Source: Latilactobacillus curvatus JCM 1096 = DSM 20019
GTDB taxonomy: Bacteria; Bacillota; Bacilli; Lactobacillales; Lactobacillaceae
NCBI RefSeq assembly: GCF_004101845.1
Contig: NZ_CP026116.1
Coordinates: forward strand, 434,001 to 498,000
Length of the DNA stretch: 64,000 bases
Direction of reading: 5' to 3'
Shown: positions 23,916 to 32,520 of the stretch, in pieces
Position numbering within the stretch: position 1 is the stretch's first letter
Layout of the letters: each line of letters begins with the position of its first letter
Position numbers and translations under genes: made by a program
Notes under the pieces: model-generated
The model's input: the letters and a program-made list of their open reading frames with translations, nothing else
What the model was told of the DNA's origin: nothing
Database searches by the model: none

Positions 23916-24350
23916 TTATTTTGAAAGTCCAACATAATTAATATCTGCGATTGTGTCAGTTAATTGTTTCTTAACTTTGAAGTCGATTGAGTAAACTTGA
24001 CCTTCTTGCAATTTAGAAGCAACGTAGCCATTTAACTTTGTTGACCATGAAAAAATATTGCCTTTAACATCTTCAAAGATGAATTCTGCTACACGTCCAT
24101 AAAATGTATCGCGGATGCTGTCTAAGCGTTTGAAAGTAACCATTTTGCCCACGACATCTTTATCGACATCAAACTTACGTGAGCTTGAGTTTAATGAACT
24201 TTGAACGTCTGCGACTGCTTGTTTAGCACTCTTCCAAGCACGTTTTAAGCTATCTGATAAATATTCAACAGCATTACCGCCTAAACGTTTTGCTGATCCT
24301 TTAGCCATTTGCCAAGCTGTTTTGAATAACTTTGATTTATTAATTGCCAT
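23916..24350 (-). CDS. Basic helical N-terminal protein (left arm of divergent module)
   Basis: 144 aa. The first 45 residues are amphipathic and basic (LFKTAWQMAKGSAKRLGGNA, then VEYLSDSLKRAWKSAK), a motif A(W)xxAKxxAxxxGGxxxEYLSxxLKxAW that I know from many lactobacillus plasmid and phage proteins of unknown role, likely nucleic-acid binding. The C-terminal half (residues 65-144) is a small beta-rich domain (GKMVTFKRLDSIRDTFYGRV). AGGAAGT precedes ATG 24350. First gene of the left operon. Confidence 0.55.
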   Translation of the reverse strand: MAINKSKLFKTAWQMAKGSAKRLGGNAVEYLSDSLKRAWKSAKQAVADVQSSLNSSSRKFDVDKDVVGKMVTFKRLDSIRDTFYGRVAEFIFEDVKGNIFSWSTKLNGYVASKLQEGQVYSIDFKVKKQLTDTIADINYVGLSK

Positions 24351-24383
24351 GATTAAAACTTCCTTTCCTTAACTTATGTACTA

Positions 24384-24506
24384 AGTATAACGTAATTACG
24401 TAATCTTGTCAACGTAATTACGTAAAAAAATACGAAATATTTTAATTAAAATAAATAGCATTTATTTGTATAATACACTTGAATTATAATACGTACGTGT
24501 TATAAT
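24384..24506. promoter_or_regulatory. Divergent promoter region with palindromic operators
   Basis: Minus strand: -35 TTGACA (complement of 24407-24412), 17-bp spacer, -10 TATACT (complement of 24384-24389), a near-consensus sigma-A promoter. Plus strand: -35 TTGAAT (24479-24484), 16 bp, -10 TATAAT (24501-24506). The perfect palindrome ACGTAATTACGT occurs at 24390-24401 in the minus spacer and again at 24412-24423 at its -35 edge, 22 bp (two turns) apart; ACGTACGT (24491-24498) lies in the plus spacer. So both operons are probably shut by one repressor of the module. Confidence 0.8.
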
Positions 24507-24550
24507 ATACTTGTAGTCAAGAAGAGATAAAAAAGAAGGAAGTCTTAAAA

Positions 24551-25039
24551 ATGTTCAAACGCTTATCAAGTCAAGAAAGATCAGAGTTAACAAAATCAGA
24601 GTTAAAATCTTATAGATTTAGAAGACGTCAAAGTAAGTTGATGAAAGATGCTCACAAAGTGGCTAAAGTAATCGTTAGTTCTGTTGGCAATTATAGCATT
24701 GCTCTGGGCCTTGCTTTAAAATTTGTTAACAACTACAACAAAAACGTTGAAGCATTGCGTGCCGCTAAGGACACTGTTAAATTGTTCGAACTAAAACGTG
24801 TTACAGATGCCGCATATGACGAGTTTATGCCAGAATCAGTAGCTGGAGTTCCTGCATGGGCTATTAAGAAAGACTTCTCAAGAGCCGGAGCTAAAGACAT
24901 CCTTTTCTTTACTATCAAATCTGAAGTTATTGGTGAAACTGAAAAAGCTGTTCAAATCAGTTTCGACACAAAGAACCCTAAAGAAGACATTATTGATCAT
25001 CATAAAACTTGGGTCGCTAAGAGCATCTTAGCTGCCTAA
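24551..25039 (+). CDS. Basic helical N-terminal protein (right arm of divergent module)
   Basis: 162 aa, AGAAGGAAG ribosome site. Residues 28-65 carry the same sort of helical motif as the left arm's first gene (LMKDAHKVAKVIVSSVGNYS, IALGLALKFVNNYNK). The C-terminal domain (WAIKKDFSRAGAKDILFFTI, KSEVIGETEKAVQISFDTKN) is beta-rich. The following gene starts 15 nt on. The shared motif and equal gene order make these two operons look like diverged duplicates facing each other. Confidence 0.55.
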   Translation: MFKRLSSQERSELTKSELKSYRFRRRQSKLMKDAHKVAKVIVSSVGNYSIALGLALKFVNNYNKNVEALRAAKDTVKLFELKRVTDAAYDEFMPESVAGVPAWAIKKDFSRAGAKDILFFTIKSEVIGETEKAVQISFDTKNPKEDIIDHHKTWVAKSILAA

Positions 25040-25054
25040 TAAAGGAGAATAATC

Positions 25055-25597
25055 ATGAAATTAAGCGAGAAAATCCAAAAGCTACTTGATAGTAGCATTA
25101 CATCATACAGAATCAGCAAAATAACAGGCGTCACGGTTTCATCAATTGGCGCCATGCGACGCGGAGAAAGAAAAGTTGAAAATATGCAGCTCGGCATAGC
25201 TGAAAAATTAGGTCAATTCTACGATGAGGAGATGACAGACATGTCAATGGAAACAATCCAAATTATTTTAAGTGAAGCTTTCAAGAAAATTGGAGTTAAG
25301 CCATTTATTGACACCGATGACGGGAACGTTATTATTGAATTCGCCTTGCTAGGCGATGATGATCCCGTTAGATTCGCAGTTTACACTGACGAAATCACGA
25401 CTAAAGATGATGTTTTGCAAAATCTGGGACAAGCCTTGAGAGACTTTGACACACAAGAAGAAGACGGCTACTATCCTAGCATATATAGTGATCAAGCTGC
25501 TAATCCCGAGCCCGTAACCGCTGAGTATATGCCCATTAGTAAGGGGAGTTCAGACTACCTAGCGGGATTAGGCAAGAAGATTTTAAACCTCGAATAG
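25055..25597 (+). CDS. HTH protein with acidic C-terminal domain (right arm of divergent module)
   Basis: 180 aa, AAAGGAGAATAATC before the ATG. Residues 1-55 are an XRE-like helix-turn-helix (SITSYRISKITGVTVSSIGA, MRRGERKVENMQLGIAEKLG). Residues 60-180 are acidic (FIDTDDGNVIIEFALLGDDD; DFDTQEEDGYYPSIYSDQAA) without a known fold. Like its mirror gene, it is the second gene of its operon, so it may be the antidote and regulator of the first gene product. A terminator overlaps its stop. Confidence 0.6.
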   Translation: MKLSEKIQKLLDSSITSYRISKITGVTVSSIGAMRRGERKVENMQLGIAEKLGQFYDEEMTDMSMETIQIILSEAFKKIGVKPFIDTDDGNVIIEFALLGDDDPVRFAVYTDEITTKDDVLQNLGQALRDFDTQEEDGYYPSIYSDQAANPEPVTAEYMPISKGSSDYLAGLGKKILNLE

Positions 25598-25617
25598 ACC
25601 CTGAAAAGGGTCTTTTT
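25596..25617 (+). terminator. Terminator of the right-arm operon
   Basis: AGACCC (25596-25601) pairs with GGGTCT (25608-25613), then TTTTATTATT. Confidence 0.85.
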
Positions 25618-25627
25618 ATTATTGATG

Positions 25628-25801
25628 TTAAATTGTAAATTCGGGCAAAGTTTCCACCAAGTCCAATAGTGTCTGAAACCAGATGCCAGCTAGTATGTCG
25701 CTTTGAAATTCTAGGCTGAAATGTTTGGTTCCTTCTATATTAATAGTTGAGTTTTTCAATTCCACAAAAAGACCAAGTTCTTCTATTTCGATTACTTGCA
25801 T
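25628..25801 (-). CDS. Small hypothetical protein next to attR (57 aa)
   Basis: ATG at 25801 (MQVIEIEELGLFVELKNSTI) with GTGAGGTGATTA just upstream, a good ribosome site; an in-frame GTG at 25810 lies inside that site. The product is acidic with beta/alpha alternation (HFSLEFQSDILAGIWFQTLL). It is the last phage gene, transcribed away from the attachment site. No family recognised. Confidence 0.5.
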   Translation of the reverse strand: MQVIEIEELGLFVELKNSTINIEGTKHFSLEFQSDILAGIWFQTLLDLVETLPEFTI

Positions 25802-25880
25802 ATTAATCACCTCACATTAAGGTACAAATAATACTGCGTAAATTTTCCTCTATTTTAACTTCTGGGACGATATATGTTGA

Positions 25881-26070
25881 ATATACGAATATAAATCTTA
25901 AAAAACTTACCACATAATTTACCACAGATTACCACGGATAATGATGTTTTATAAAGGATAAAACAATATATTTTAATTTTATTTCCTATTATAACGGTCT
26001 ATGATAGCCATATACGAATATAATTCATTCCAGCCCGAAATCGGATTATTGCCGGACTTTGTCATAGTTT
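25881..26070. other. attR region: integrase arm-type repeats and attachment core in dprA
   Basis: ATATACGAATATAA occurs at 25881-25894 and again at 26010-26023. Between them TTACCAC occurs three times (25907, 25919, 25929), spaced 12 and 10 bp, like arm-type integrase sites. Immediately after the second long repeat the dprA reading frame begins (26024) in the conserved segment coding PARNRIIAGL, so the strand exchange core lies at about 26,025-26,065. The rest of 25,811-26,023 holds no gene. The matching attL is outside the window. Confidence 0.7.
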
Positions 26071-26269
26071 AGTGGTCACAGAAGCCCGCCAAAAAAGTGG
26101 TAGCTTAATCACCGCTAATTTAGCATTACAAGCCAATCGTAACGTATATGCCTTACCGGGCCAGGTTAATCATTCATTATCGGCAGGCTGTAATCAACTG
26201 ATTTTAGCCGGTGCAACGCCGCTTTTAAATCAACAATTGTTATTGGACGAGTTGCATTATTTTGATTGA
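26024..26269 (+). pseudogene. dprA: 3' fragment of dprA, cut by prophage integration
   Basis: From 26024 the frame reads FIPARNRIIAGLCHSLVVTE, then ARQKSGSLITANLALQANRN and VYALPGQVNHSLSAGCNQLI, the C-terminal part of the DprA/Smf Rossmann fold that loads RecA on incoming DNA in transformation. A stop at 26021-26023 closes the frame upstream, so only about 81 of some 290 codons remain here. The 5' part should lie at attL, left of the window. In Firmicutes dprA lies next to topA, as here, which confirms the identity. Confidence 0.9.
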
Positions 26270-26279
26270 GGGTTAATTG

Positions 26280-26336
26280 TTGACAATTCTGCGGCATGTT
26301 GTTAATATTAAAGTCACAAGTTACTTATAAAGTAAC
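26280..26336 (+). promoter_or_regulatory. Promoter and palindromic operator of the oxidoreductase gene
   Basis: -35 TTGACA (26280-26285), 17 bp, -10 TAATAT (26303-26308). Just downstream lies GTTACTT-ATA-AAGTAAC (26320-26336), a perfect palindrome at the transcript start, a probable site for the Rrf2 regulator encoded after the oxidoreductase. Confidence 0.75.
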
Positions 26337-26363
26337 AAATAGAATTCAAAGGGGATTTTTAAT

Positions 26364-27218
26364 ATGAAATATGCAATTACAGCAGTGACAGGTCGTTTTG
26401 GGCAAGTCGCAATGAAGACGTTGGCTGACTTAGTGCCAGCAGAACAAATCATTGGATTAGCACGGAATACTGAAAAAGCCACTAAAATGGTCCCAGCTGG
26501 TGTGACCGTTCGTCCCGGTGACTATAACGATGTTGCCACATTAACGGAATCACTCAAAGGCGTTGACCGGTTATTATTCATCTCCTCACAACCTGGTGGC
26601 GATGTGCCCCGTGCGCAACAACATTTAAACGTGATTGAAGCTGCTAAAAAGGCTGGCGTTAAGTGGATTGCTTATACGAGTTTCCCACACGCTGATCAAG
26701 CAACAGGTGCTTTAGCAAGTGATCACATTCAAACTGAAAAAGCATTGGCAGCATCAGGCATTGATCATACATTCTTACGCAATAACTGGTATCTTGAAAA
26801 CGAAATGGATAGCATTAAAGGCGCATTAGCAGGTCAACCATTTGTTTATGGCGCTGGTGAAGGGCATGTTGGTTGGGCACTCGAACACGACTATGCTGAA
26901 GCTGCGGCTAAGGTATTAGTCAACGATCAACCAAAAGCGATTTATGAATTTTCCGGTGCGCCAGCCACTTATGCGGATTTAGCTCAAGCGATTAGCGAGT
27001 TGACTAATCAAGAATTTAAGGTAGTATCATTAGATGCGGCTGATTATCGTCAAAGCCTCGAAGACAACGGCTTACCTGCTGAAGTCGCTGAAATTGTCAC
27101 TGGTATTCAAACAATGATTCAAGATGGTGATTTAGATGAAACCACTTCTGATTTACCCGATGTCTTAGGCCGACCATTACCTTCATTAAAAGAAGCGTTA
27201 CAGACGATTATTAAATAA
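26364..27218 (+). CDS. NmrA-like NAD(P)-binding oxidoreductase (QorB/YtfG-like)
   Basis: 284 aa. The N-terminus ITAVTGRFGQVAMKTLADL is a variant of the glycine-rich Rossmann loop of atypical short-chain dehydrogenases; RPGDYNDVATLTESLKGVDR and FISSQPGGDVPRAQQHLNVI follow, then WIAYTSFPHADQATGALASD and FLRNNWYLEN. This is the pattern of the NmrA/quinone oxidoreductase 2 group. It probably reduces quinones or acts as a redox sensor. It is paired with an Rrf2 regulator 32 nt downstream and shares its palindromic operator. Confidence 0.8.
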   Translation: MKYAITAVTGRFGQVAMKTLADLVPAEQIIGLARNTEKATKMVPAGVTVRPGDYNDVATLTESLKGVDRLLFISSQPGGDVPRAQQHLNVIEAAKKAGVKWIAYTSFPHADQATGALASDHIQTEKALAASGIDHTFLRNNWYLENEMDSIKGALAGQPFVYGAGEGHVGWALEHDYAEAAAKVLVNDQPKAIYEFSGAPATYADLAQAISELTNQEFKVVSLDAADYRQSLEDNGLPAEVAEIVTGIQTMIQDGDLDETTSDLPDVLGRPLPSLKEALQTIIK

Positions 27219-27250
27219 GCCTGAATTGATTTCAAAAAGGCGGTTGAACC

Positions 27251-27694
27251 ATGAAATATTCTCATAAACTTAGTGATGCCATCCATATTTTGGCCTATGT
27301 CGATATTTTTCAAGATGGTGATTTATCAAGCCAAGCGATTGCTGGGAGCATCGAGTCTAATCCTAGTTTAGTGCGGCGGCTAATGTCACTACTGGTGAAG
27401 GCGGATTTATTAGCGACTAAACCGGGGACGATTGCCCCTAAATTAGCGCGCCCAGCGGAACAGATTACAATGTTAGCCGTTTTTCAGGCGCTTGATACAG
27501 ATCAACGGTTATTACACGTTGATGAAAAAACAAATCCAGATTGTTTAATTGGTAGCAACATTCAAGCAACCCTTGATGCGGCTTATGATCAGGTGCAAAA
27601 AGCTGCGGAAGCGGAGATGGCAACCATCACCCTTGATCAAATTATTGCGGGGATTCTTGAACGCCATGCACAAAAAAATAGTTTGTCAGTCTAA
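27251..27694 (+). CDS. Rrf2-family transcriptional regulator (YwnA-like)
   Basis: 147 aa winged-helix: KYSHKLSDAIHILAYVDIFQ, DLSSQAIAGSIESNPSLVRR, LMSLLVKADLLATKPGTIAP. Only one cysteine (NPDCLIG), so it cannot hold the three-cysteine Fe-S cluster of IscR/NsrR; it is of the YwnA/CymR-like type without cluster. It probably controls the upstream oxidoreductase through the palindrome at 26320-26336. Confidence 0.85.
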   Translation: MKYSHKLSDAIHILAYVDIFQDGDLSSQAIAGSIESNPSLVRRLMSLLVKADLLATKPGTIAPKLARPAEQITMLAVFQALDTDQRLLHVDEKTNPDCLIGSNIQATLDAAYDQVQKAAEAEMATITLDQIIAGILERHAQKNSLSV

Positions 27695-27724
27695 GTTTTT
27701 TATCTGGCGACTATATAATAGAAG

Positions 27725-27764
27725 AAATCGGGGTTCGACCAAGTGGTTGAACCCCGATTTTTGG
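27725..27764 (+). terminator. Terminator after the Rrf2 gene
   Basis: AAATCGGGGTTC (27725-27736) pairs with GAACCCCGATTT (27749-27760), followed by TTT. Confidence 0.9.
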
Positions 27765-27794
27765 TGTGATTTGTACGTTTGAAAACAATTTCTC

Positions 27795-27824
27795 TTTGGC
27801 ATACTGCCAAACCTATGCTATGCT
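27795..27824 (+). promoter_or_regulatory. topA promoter with palindrome over the -35 box
   Basis: -35 TTGGCA (27796-27801), 17 bp, -10 TATGCT (27819-27824). The -35 is part of a perfect palindrome TTTGGCA-TAC-TGCCAAA (27795-27811), which may be an operator or a supercoiling-sensitive site. Confidence 0.6.
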
Positions 27825-27928
27825 TTAAGCTGTTAATATCAAGCATACTATCAGTTGACAATCGTCAAGGTAGTGTTTTATGCTAATGAACGATTTGAAC
27901 AAAGCGTTCTGTTGAAAGGGGTTTGTCC

Positions 27929-30013
27929 ATGGCAGGCAAAAATTTAGTCATTGTAGAATCACCTGCAAAGGCCAAAACAATTGAAAAGTACCTTGGGCGC
28001 AACTATAAGGTTGTTGCAAGCAAGGGTCACATCCGCGATTTACCAAAGAGTCAAATGGGTGTTGATTTTGAAAATAATTATGAACCTAAATATATCTCGA
28101 TTCGCGGTAAAGGCGAAACGATTAAAGAATTAAAAAAGCAAGCTAAAAAAGTTGATCATATCTATCTCGCAGCCGATCCGGATCGCGAAGGCGAAGCGAT
28201 TGCATGGCATGTTTCCCATATTTTAAAACTCGATCCAACTGAAAAAAACCGGGTTGTCTTTAACGAAATTACCAAAGACACCGTTAAAAGTGCTTTTAAA
28301 AATCCACGTAGTATCGATATGAAACTCGTTGATGCACAACAAGCGCGACGCGTGCTTGATCGGATTGTCGGGTATTCAATCAGTCCATTACTCTGGCAAA
28401 AGGTTAAAAAAGGCTTGAGTGCTGGTCGGGTTCAATCCGTTGCGTTAAAACTCGTGATTGATCGTGAAAACGAGATTAAAGCCTTTGTTCCAGAAGAATA
28501 CTGGTCATTGGATGCGGAATTTAAAAAGAGTCGCAGTAAGTTTAACGCCAGTTTCTACGGCGTGAAGGGTAAGAAATTACCCCTTAGCGATAATGATGCG
28601 GTTCAAGCGATTTTGAAACAAATCGATAAGACTAAGGATTTCACGATTGAAGATGTTAAGAAACGGGAACGCAAACGTTTTGCAGCCGCACCATTTACAA
28701 CGAGTTCCTTGCAACAAGAAGCCAACCGTAAGTTGAACTTCAGAACGCGGAAAACAATGATGCAAGCCCAACAATTGTATGAAGGGATTAACCTTGGTGG
28801 CAAAGAAGGCACGGTCGGGTTAATCACTTATATGCGTACCGATTCAACCCGGATTTCTACCGGTGCTAAACATGAAGCGTCACAATTCATCCATGACAAT
28901 TATGGTGAAGAATATGCGGCATTAAAGGCGCATAAGACGAAGAATCCTGAAGGTGCACAAGATGCCCATGAAGCGATTCGCCCAACGTCAGTGATGCGGA
29001 CACCTAAGAGCTTGAAAGACGTTTTAACTAACGATCAATATAAAATCTATAACTTAATCTGGTCACGGTTTGTCGCCAGTCAGATGACACCAGCCATTTT
29101 TGATACGGTCGCAGTTAAGATTGCTCAAGGTGATGTCTTATTCAAGGCAAACGGCTCACAAATGAAGTTCCCAGGATTCACGAAACTCTATGTGTCATCA
29201 CGTGATACTGAAGACTCTGCTAAGGATAATGTCTTACCAGAACTTGCAGTTGGGGATGCGGTGAAACTCGTTAAAACTGATCCAGCGCAACATTTTACGC
29301 AGCCACCAGCACGTTATTCTGAAGCCAATTTAGTTAAGGCTTTGGAAGAAAACGGTGTTGGTCGACCATCAACGTATTCACCAACGATCGAAACGATTCA
29401 ACGGCGTTATTACGTGAAGTTAAACGCAAAACGCTTTGAACCAACTGAGTTAGGGGAAATCGTCAATGGTTTAATTGTCGAATTCTTCCCGGACATCGTT
29501 AACATCGACTTTACGGCCGATTTGGAACATCGTTTGGATGAAGTCGAAACGGGTAAAGAAGACTGGGTCAAGGTGATTGACAACTTCTTCAAACCGTTTG
29601 AAAAAGAAGTCGAAAAAGCGAGTGAACAAATCGAAAAAGTACAAATTAAAGATGAACCAGCTGGCTTTGACTGCGACATCTGTGGTGCCCCGATGGTTGT
29701 TAAAATGGGTCGTTATGGTAAATTCTTCGCTTGCAGTCGCTTCCCAGATTGTCGCAATACCAAGGCAATCGTGAAGGAAATCGGCGTCACCTGTCCCAAA
29801 TGTGGTAAGGGGCAAGTCATCGAACGTAAATCGAAGAAGAATCGCTTATTCTACGGTTGTGATCGTTACCCAGATTGTGATTTTATCACATGGGATAAAC
29901 CCGTCGGCAGAAACTGTCCGAAGTGTGAACACTACCTTGTTGAAAAGAAAATTAAAGGTGGCAAACAAGTAATTTGTCCAAACGGTGACTACGAAGAAAC
30001 CGTCCAAAAATAA
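27929..30013 (+). CDS. topA: DNA topoisomerase I
   Basis: Relaxes negative supercoils with a 5'-phosphotyrosine intermediate. 694 aa: Toprim domain ([20 protein letters not shown] at residues 4-23; [14 protein letters not shown] with the catalytic acidic triad), active-site Tyr in [14 protein letters not shown] near 297, then three C-terminal zinc fingers ([38 protein letters not shown] with a degenerate end). ATG 27929 with AAAGGGG upstream is preferred over a TTG two codons earlier. Next to dprA as in other Firmicutes. Confidence 0.98.
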   Translation: MAGKNLVIVESPAKAKTIEKYLGRNYKVVASKGHIRDLPKSQMGVDFENNYEPKYISIRGKGETIKELKKQAKKVDHIYLAADPDREGEAIAWHVSHILKLDPTEKNRVVFNEITKDTVKSAFKNPRSIDMKLVDAQQARRVLDRIVGYSISPLLWQKVKKGLSAGRVQSVALKLVIDRENEIKAFVPEEYWSLDAEFKKSRSKFNASFYGVKGKKLPLSDNDAVQAILKQIDKTKDFTIEDVKKRERKRFAAAPFTTSSLQQEANRKLNFRTRKTMMQAQQLYEGINLGGKEGTVGLITYMRTDSTRISTGAKHEASQFIHDNYGEEYAALKAHKTKNPEGAQDAHEAIRPTSVMRTPKSLKDVLTNDQYKIYNLIWSRFVASQMTPAIFDTVAVKIAQGDVLFKANGSQMKFPGFTKLYVSSRDTEDSAKDNVLPELAVGDAVKLVKTDPAQHFTQPPARYSEANLVKALEENGVGRPSTYSPTIETIQRRYYVKLNAKRFEPTELGEIVNGLIVEFFPDIVNIDFTADLEHRLDEVETGKEDWVKVIDNFFKPFEKEVEKASEQIEKVQIKDEPAGFDCDICGAPMVVKMGRYGKFFACSRFPDCRNTKAIVKEIGVTCPKCGKGQVIERKSKKNRLFYGCDRYPDCDFITWDKPVGRNCPKCEHYLVEKKIKGGKQVICPNGDYEETVQK

Positions 30014-30035
30014 TTAGAAAAATGGAGACTAGCAA

Positions 30036-31346
30036 ATGAGCACAGAACCTTTTGTAAACGTGATTGGTGCCGGATTAGCCGGTTCAGAAGCAGCATGGCA
30101 AATTGCCCAACGCGGTGTGAATGTGCACCTCTATGAAATGCGTCCCGTTAAAATGACACCGGCGCACCATACAGAACAATTCGCAGAATTAGTGTGTACG
30201 AATTCGCTCCGTGCGAACCAAATTACCAATGCGGTTGGCTTAATTAAAGAAGAAATGCGTCACTTAGACTCATTAATCATCAGTGCGGCTGATCAAAATG
30301 CCGTTCCTGCTGGTGGCGCATTGGCCGTTGACCGCACACCGTTTTCACAAACGGTGACGGATCGCTTAGCCAATCATGAACGTGTCACAGTTCATCATGA
30401 AGAATTAACCGATTTTCCAGAAGGTCCTACGATTGTGGCCACTGGTCCATTAACGTCCGAAGGCTTAGCTGAAAAAATCAGTGCCTTAAACGGCAGTGAT
30501 GGCTTGTATTTCTACGATGCTGCAGCGCCCATTTTGGATAAGAACAGTATCGATTTCGATAAAGTTTACCTCAAATCACGGTATGATAAGGGCGAAGCTG
30601 CTTACTTAAACTGTCCAATGACTGAAGAAGAATTCGAAAACTTCTACAAAGCCTTGATTAGCGCTGAAGTTGCAGAAATGCATGACTTTGAAGAAGAAAA
30701 GTTCTTTGATGGCTGTATGCCAATCGAAGTGATGGCCAAACGCGGGATTAAGACGATGTTATTCGGGCCTTTGAAACCCGTTGGATTGGAAGATCCGAAT
30801 ACTGGCAAACAACCATACGCCGTTGTGCAATTGCGCCAAGACAATGCGGCTGCTAGTTTGTACAACATTGTTGGTTTCCAAACACATTTGAAGTGGGGCG
30901 AACAAAAACGGGTTTTCCGCATGATTCCTGGTTTGGAAAATGCTGAATTTGTGCGGTATGGTGTGATGCATCGCAATACTTTCATGAAATCACCAGATGT
31001 TTTATTACCAACCTATCAATCAAAACAACGTGACGATCTATTCTTCGCTGGTCAAATGACTGGGGTTGAAGGCTACGTTGAAAGTGCCGCTTCTGGACTA
31101 GTGGCTGGGATTAACGCCGCTAAACTGGCGTTGGACCAAACACCGGCTGTTTTCCCAACGGATACGGCGATGGGATCAATGGCGCACTATATTACCCATA
31201 CGAGTGCCAAACATTTCCAACCGATGAATGCGAACTTTGGGATTTTCGAACCTTTGAAACAACGGATTCGCGATAAAAAGGAACGGAACCAAGCACTTGC
31301 TGATCGCGCACTTGAAAGTATCGACCAATTTAAGACGACACTTTAA
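30036..31346 (+). CDS. trmFO: Methylenetetrahydrofolate-tRNA-(uracil-5-)-methyltransferase
   Basis: FAD/folate-dependent enzyme that makes ribothymidine at position 54 of tRNAs. 436 aa, FAD-binding [20 protein letters not shown] at residues 8-27, [20 protein letters not shown] with the catalytic Cys, and [20 protein letters not shown] near the end. Located between topA and xerC, the Firmicute order. ATGGAGAC ribosome site. Note that the phage tRNA-like elements mostly keep T54, its target. Confidence 0.97.
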   Translation: MSTEPFVNVIGAGLAGSEAAWQIAQRGVNVHLYEMRPVKMTPAHHTEQFAELVCTNSLRANQITNAVGLIKEEMRHLDSLIISAADQNAVPAGGALAVDRTPFSQTVTDRLANHERVTVHHEELTDFPEGPTIVATGPLTSEGLAEKISALNGSDGLYFYDAAAPILDKNSIDFDKVYLKSRYDKGEAAYLNCPMTEEEFENFYKALISAEVAEMHDFEEEKFFDGCMPIEVMAKRGIKTMLFGPLKPVGLEDPNTGKQPYAVVQLRQDNAAASLYNIVGFQTHLKWGEQKRVFRMIPGLENAEFVRYGVMHRNTFMKSPDVLLPTYQSKQRDDLFFAGQMTGVEGYVESAASGLVAGINAAKLALDQTPAVFPTDTAMGSMAHYITHTSAKHFQPMNANFGIFEPLKQRIRDKKERNQALADRALESIDQFKTTL

Positions 31347-31412
31347 TTAGAATCTTTTAAATCCCGCCAGGCTTGTGGTAAAGTAATACTAATCAAGCTT
31401 GGAGGGATTTTT

Positions 31413-32318
31413 TTGGCGTTAGAACAAGAATGGCTTAATCTTTTTTTACAGTACTTAGTGGTCGATCGGCATTACTCGCCAGAAACCCAAAAAGCTTATC
31501 AAGCTGATATTCAGATGTTCAGTGCTTTTTTAACCGCTAACGGCGGCTTAGCGTCGTTTAAACAGGTCACGCCACTGGACGTGCAAACTTACTTGAATGA
31601 AATGGATCAAAAAGAATATAGTCGTGAAACTGTCGCGCGGCGAATTTCGAGTTTGCGGTCGTTTTACCGGTATTTAGTGAAAAATGAGTTCGTGCAAACC
31701 GATCCTTTTGAAGCTGTTCAATTAAAAAAGCAACAGCATAAGCTGCCGCGGTTTTTTTACGAAAAGGAAATGGACGCGCTATTTGCTGCCATTGATGGGG
31801 ATCAACCACTCGATCAACGGAATCGCGCCATCTTAGAATTACTGTATGCGACGGGGATGCGGGTGAGTGAGTGCGCGCAGTTGACGGTAGCACAAATTGA
31901 TTTCGGCTTACGCGTCATTCTTGTTCATGGAAAGGGCAATAAAGATCGCTATGTACCATTCGGGCACCATGCTGGACGTGCCTTGCAAGCTTATTTAAAA
32001 GTTGGTCGTGTTCAATTGATGGCCAAAAAACAATTGGACCACGATGTCGTTTTTGTTAATCATCTCGGAGCGCCAATTACAAGTCGGGGAATTGAATACA
32101 TTTTAGATCAGATTATCAAGAAAACAAGTTTAACGAGTGACATTCATCCGCATATGATTCGGCATACCTTTGCAACTCACTTATTGGATCACGGTGCTGA
32201 TCTGCGAACGGTGCAGGAATTATTAGGCCACAGTAGTTTATCAACCACACAGATTTACACCCATGTCACCACAGCCCATTTACAAAAAGATTACCGCCAA
32301 TTCTTTCCCCGCGCGTAA
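31413..32318 (+). CDS. xerC: Tyrosine recombinase XerC
   Basis: Chromosome dimer resolution with XerD at dif. 301 aa: N-terminal SAM-like domain (LFLQYLVVDRHYSPETQKAY), catalytic Arg in ATGMRVSECAQL, Lys in VHGKGNKDRYVPF, HxxR in HPHMIRHTFATHLL, His in LLGHSSLSTTQ and Tyr in IYTHV. TTG start at 31413 with GGAGGG 6 nt upstream. A second tyrosine recombinase, XerS, is encoded at 54,783. Confidence 0.93.
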   Translation: MALEQEWLNLFLQYLVVDRHYSPETQKAYQADIQMFSAFLTANGGLASFKQVTPLDVQTYLNEMDQKEYSRETVARRISSLRSFYRYLVKNEFVQTDPFEAVQLKKQQHKLPRFFYEKEMDALFAAIDGDQPLDQRNRAILELLYATGMRVSECAQLTVAQIDFGLRVILVHGKGNKDRYVPFGHHAGRALQAYLKVGRVQLMAKKQLDHDVVFVNHLGAPITSRGIEYILDQIIKKTSLTSDIHPHMIRHTFATHLLDHGADLRTVQELLGHSSLSTTQIYTHVTTAHLQKDYRQFFPRA

Positions 32319-32364
32319 AACTCGGACTAAAGTTTGATTTTTTTCAACGAAAAATAGACTAATA

Positions 32365-32391
32365 TTAGCACACAGTCTTAAAGACTGCTAA
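32365..32391 (+). promoter_or_regulatory. CIRCE-like element (HrcA operator) before hslVU
   Basis: TTAGCACAC (32365-32373), 9-bp spacer, GACTGCTAA (32383-32391). This keeps the 9-9-9 geometry of CIRCE (TTAGCACTC-N9-GAGTGCTAA) with one mismatch per arm. A possible promoter lies in it: -35 TTAGCA (32365-32370), 18 bp, -10 TAAAAT (32389-32394). HrcA control of hslVU would link this protease to the heat-shock chaperone regulon. Confidence 0.6.
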
Positions 32392-32398
32392 AATAGAA

Positions 32399-32514
32399 GT
32401 GCGTTCAAACCGGTTATGTTCTGAGAATTAGCCTAACAAGGCGAATGATTACTGGAAGCAATTGTTTGACTTGTGTAGCTAAACGCAAGAACATGGTTTG
32501 AAAAGAACGTTAAG
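32399..32514 (+). ncRNA. Tandem structured RNA unit 1 in the hslVU leader
   Basis: A 116-nt unit. Nested helices: P1 32404-32411 with 32495-32502, P2 32416-32422 with 32488-32494, P3 32428-32432 with 32478-32482. Between P2 and P3 is a 5x5 internal loop, GAGAA opposite ACGCA. The distal part (GCC/GGC hairpin then a weak stem) is less clear. It ends AACGTTAAG, as do the other units. Confidence 0.7.
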
Positions 32515-32520
32515 AAAGAA

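Larger units (their letters stand above)
1..26035 (+). mobile_element. Prophage, right part (late genes, lysis, conversion genes, attR)
   Basis: All genes from the left edge to about 26,030 are phage genes in siphovirus order: methyltransferase, late regulator, terminase, portal, scaffold, capsid, connectors, tail tube, chaperones, tape measure, baseplate, fibre, holin, endolysin, conversion genes. The portal, GP20-type scaffold and Minor_capsid_1/2/3 set resemble the A118-like head module. The right end is defined by the 3' end of dprA resuming at 26,024. The left end, integrase, repressor and replication genes are outside the window. No late structural gene is visibly broken, so the element may be inducible; that is an inference. 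Confidence 0.95.
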
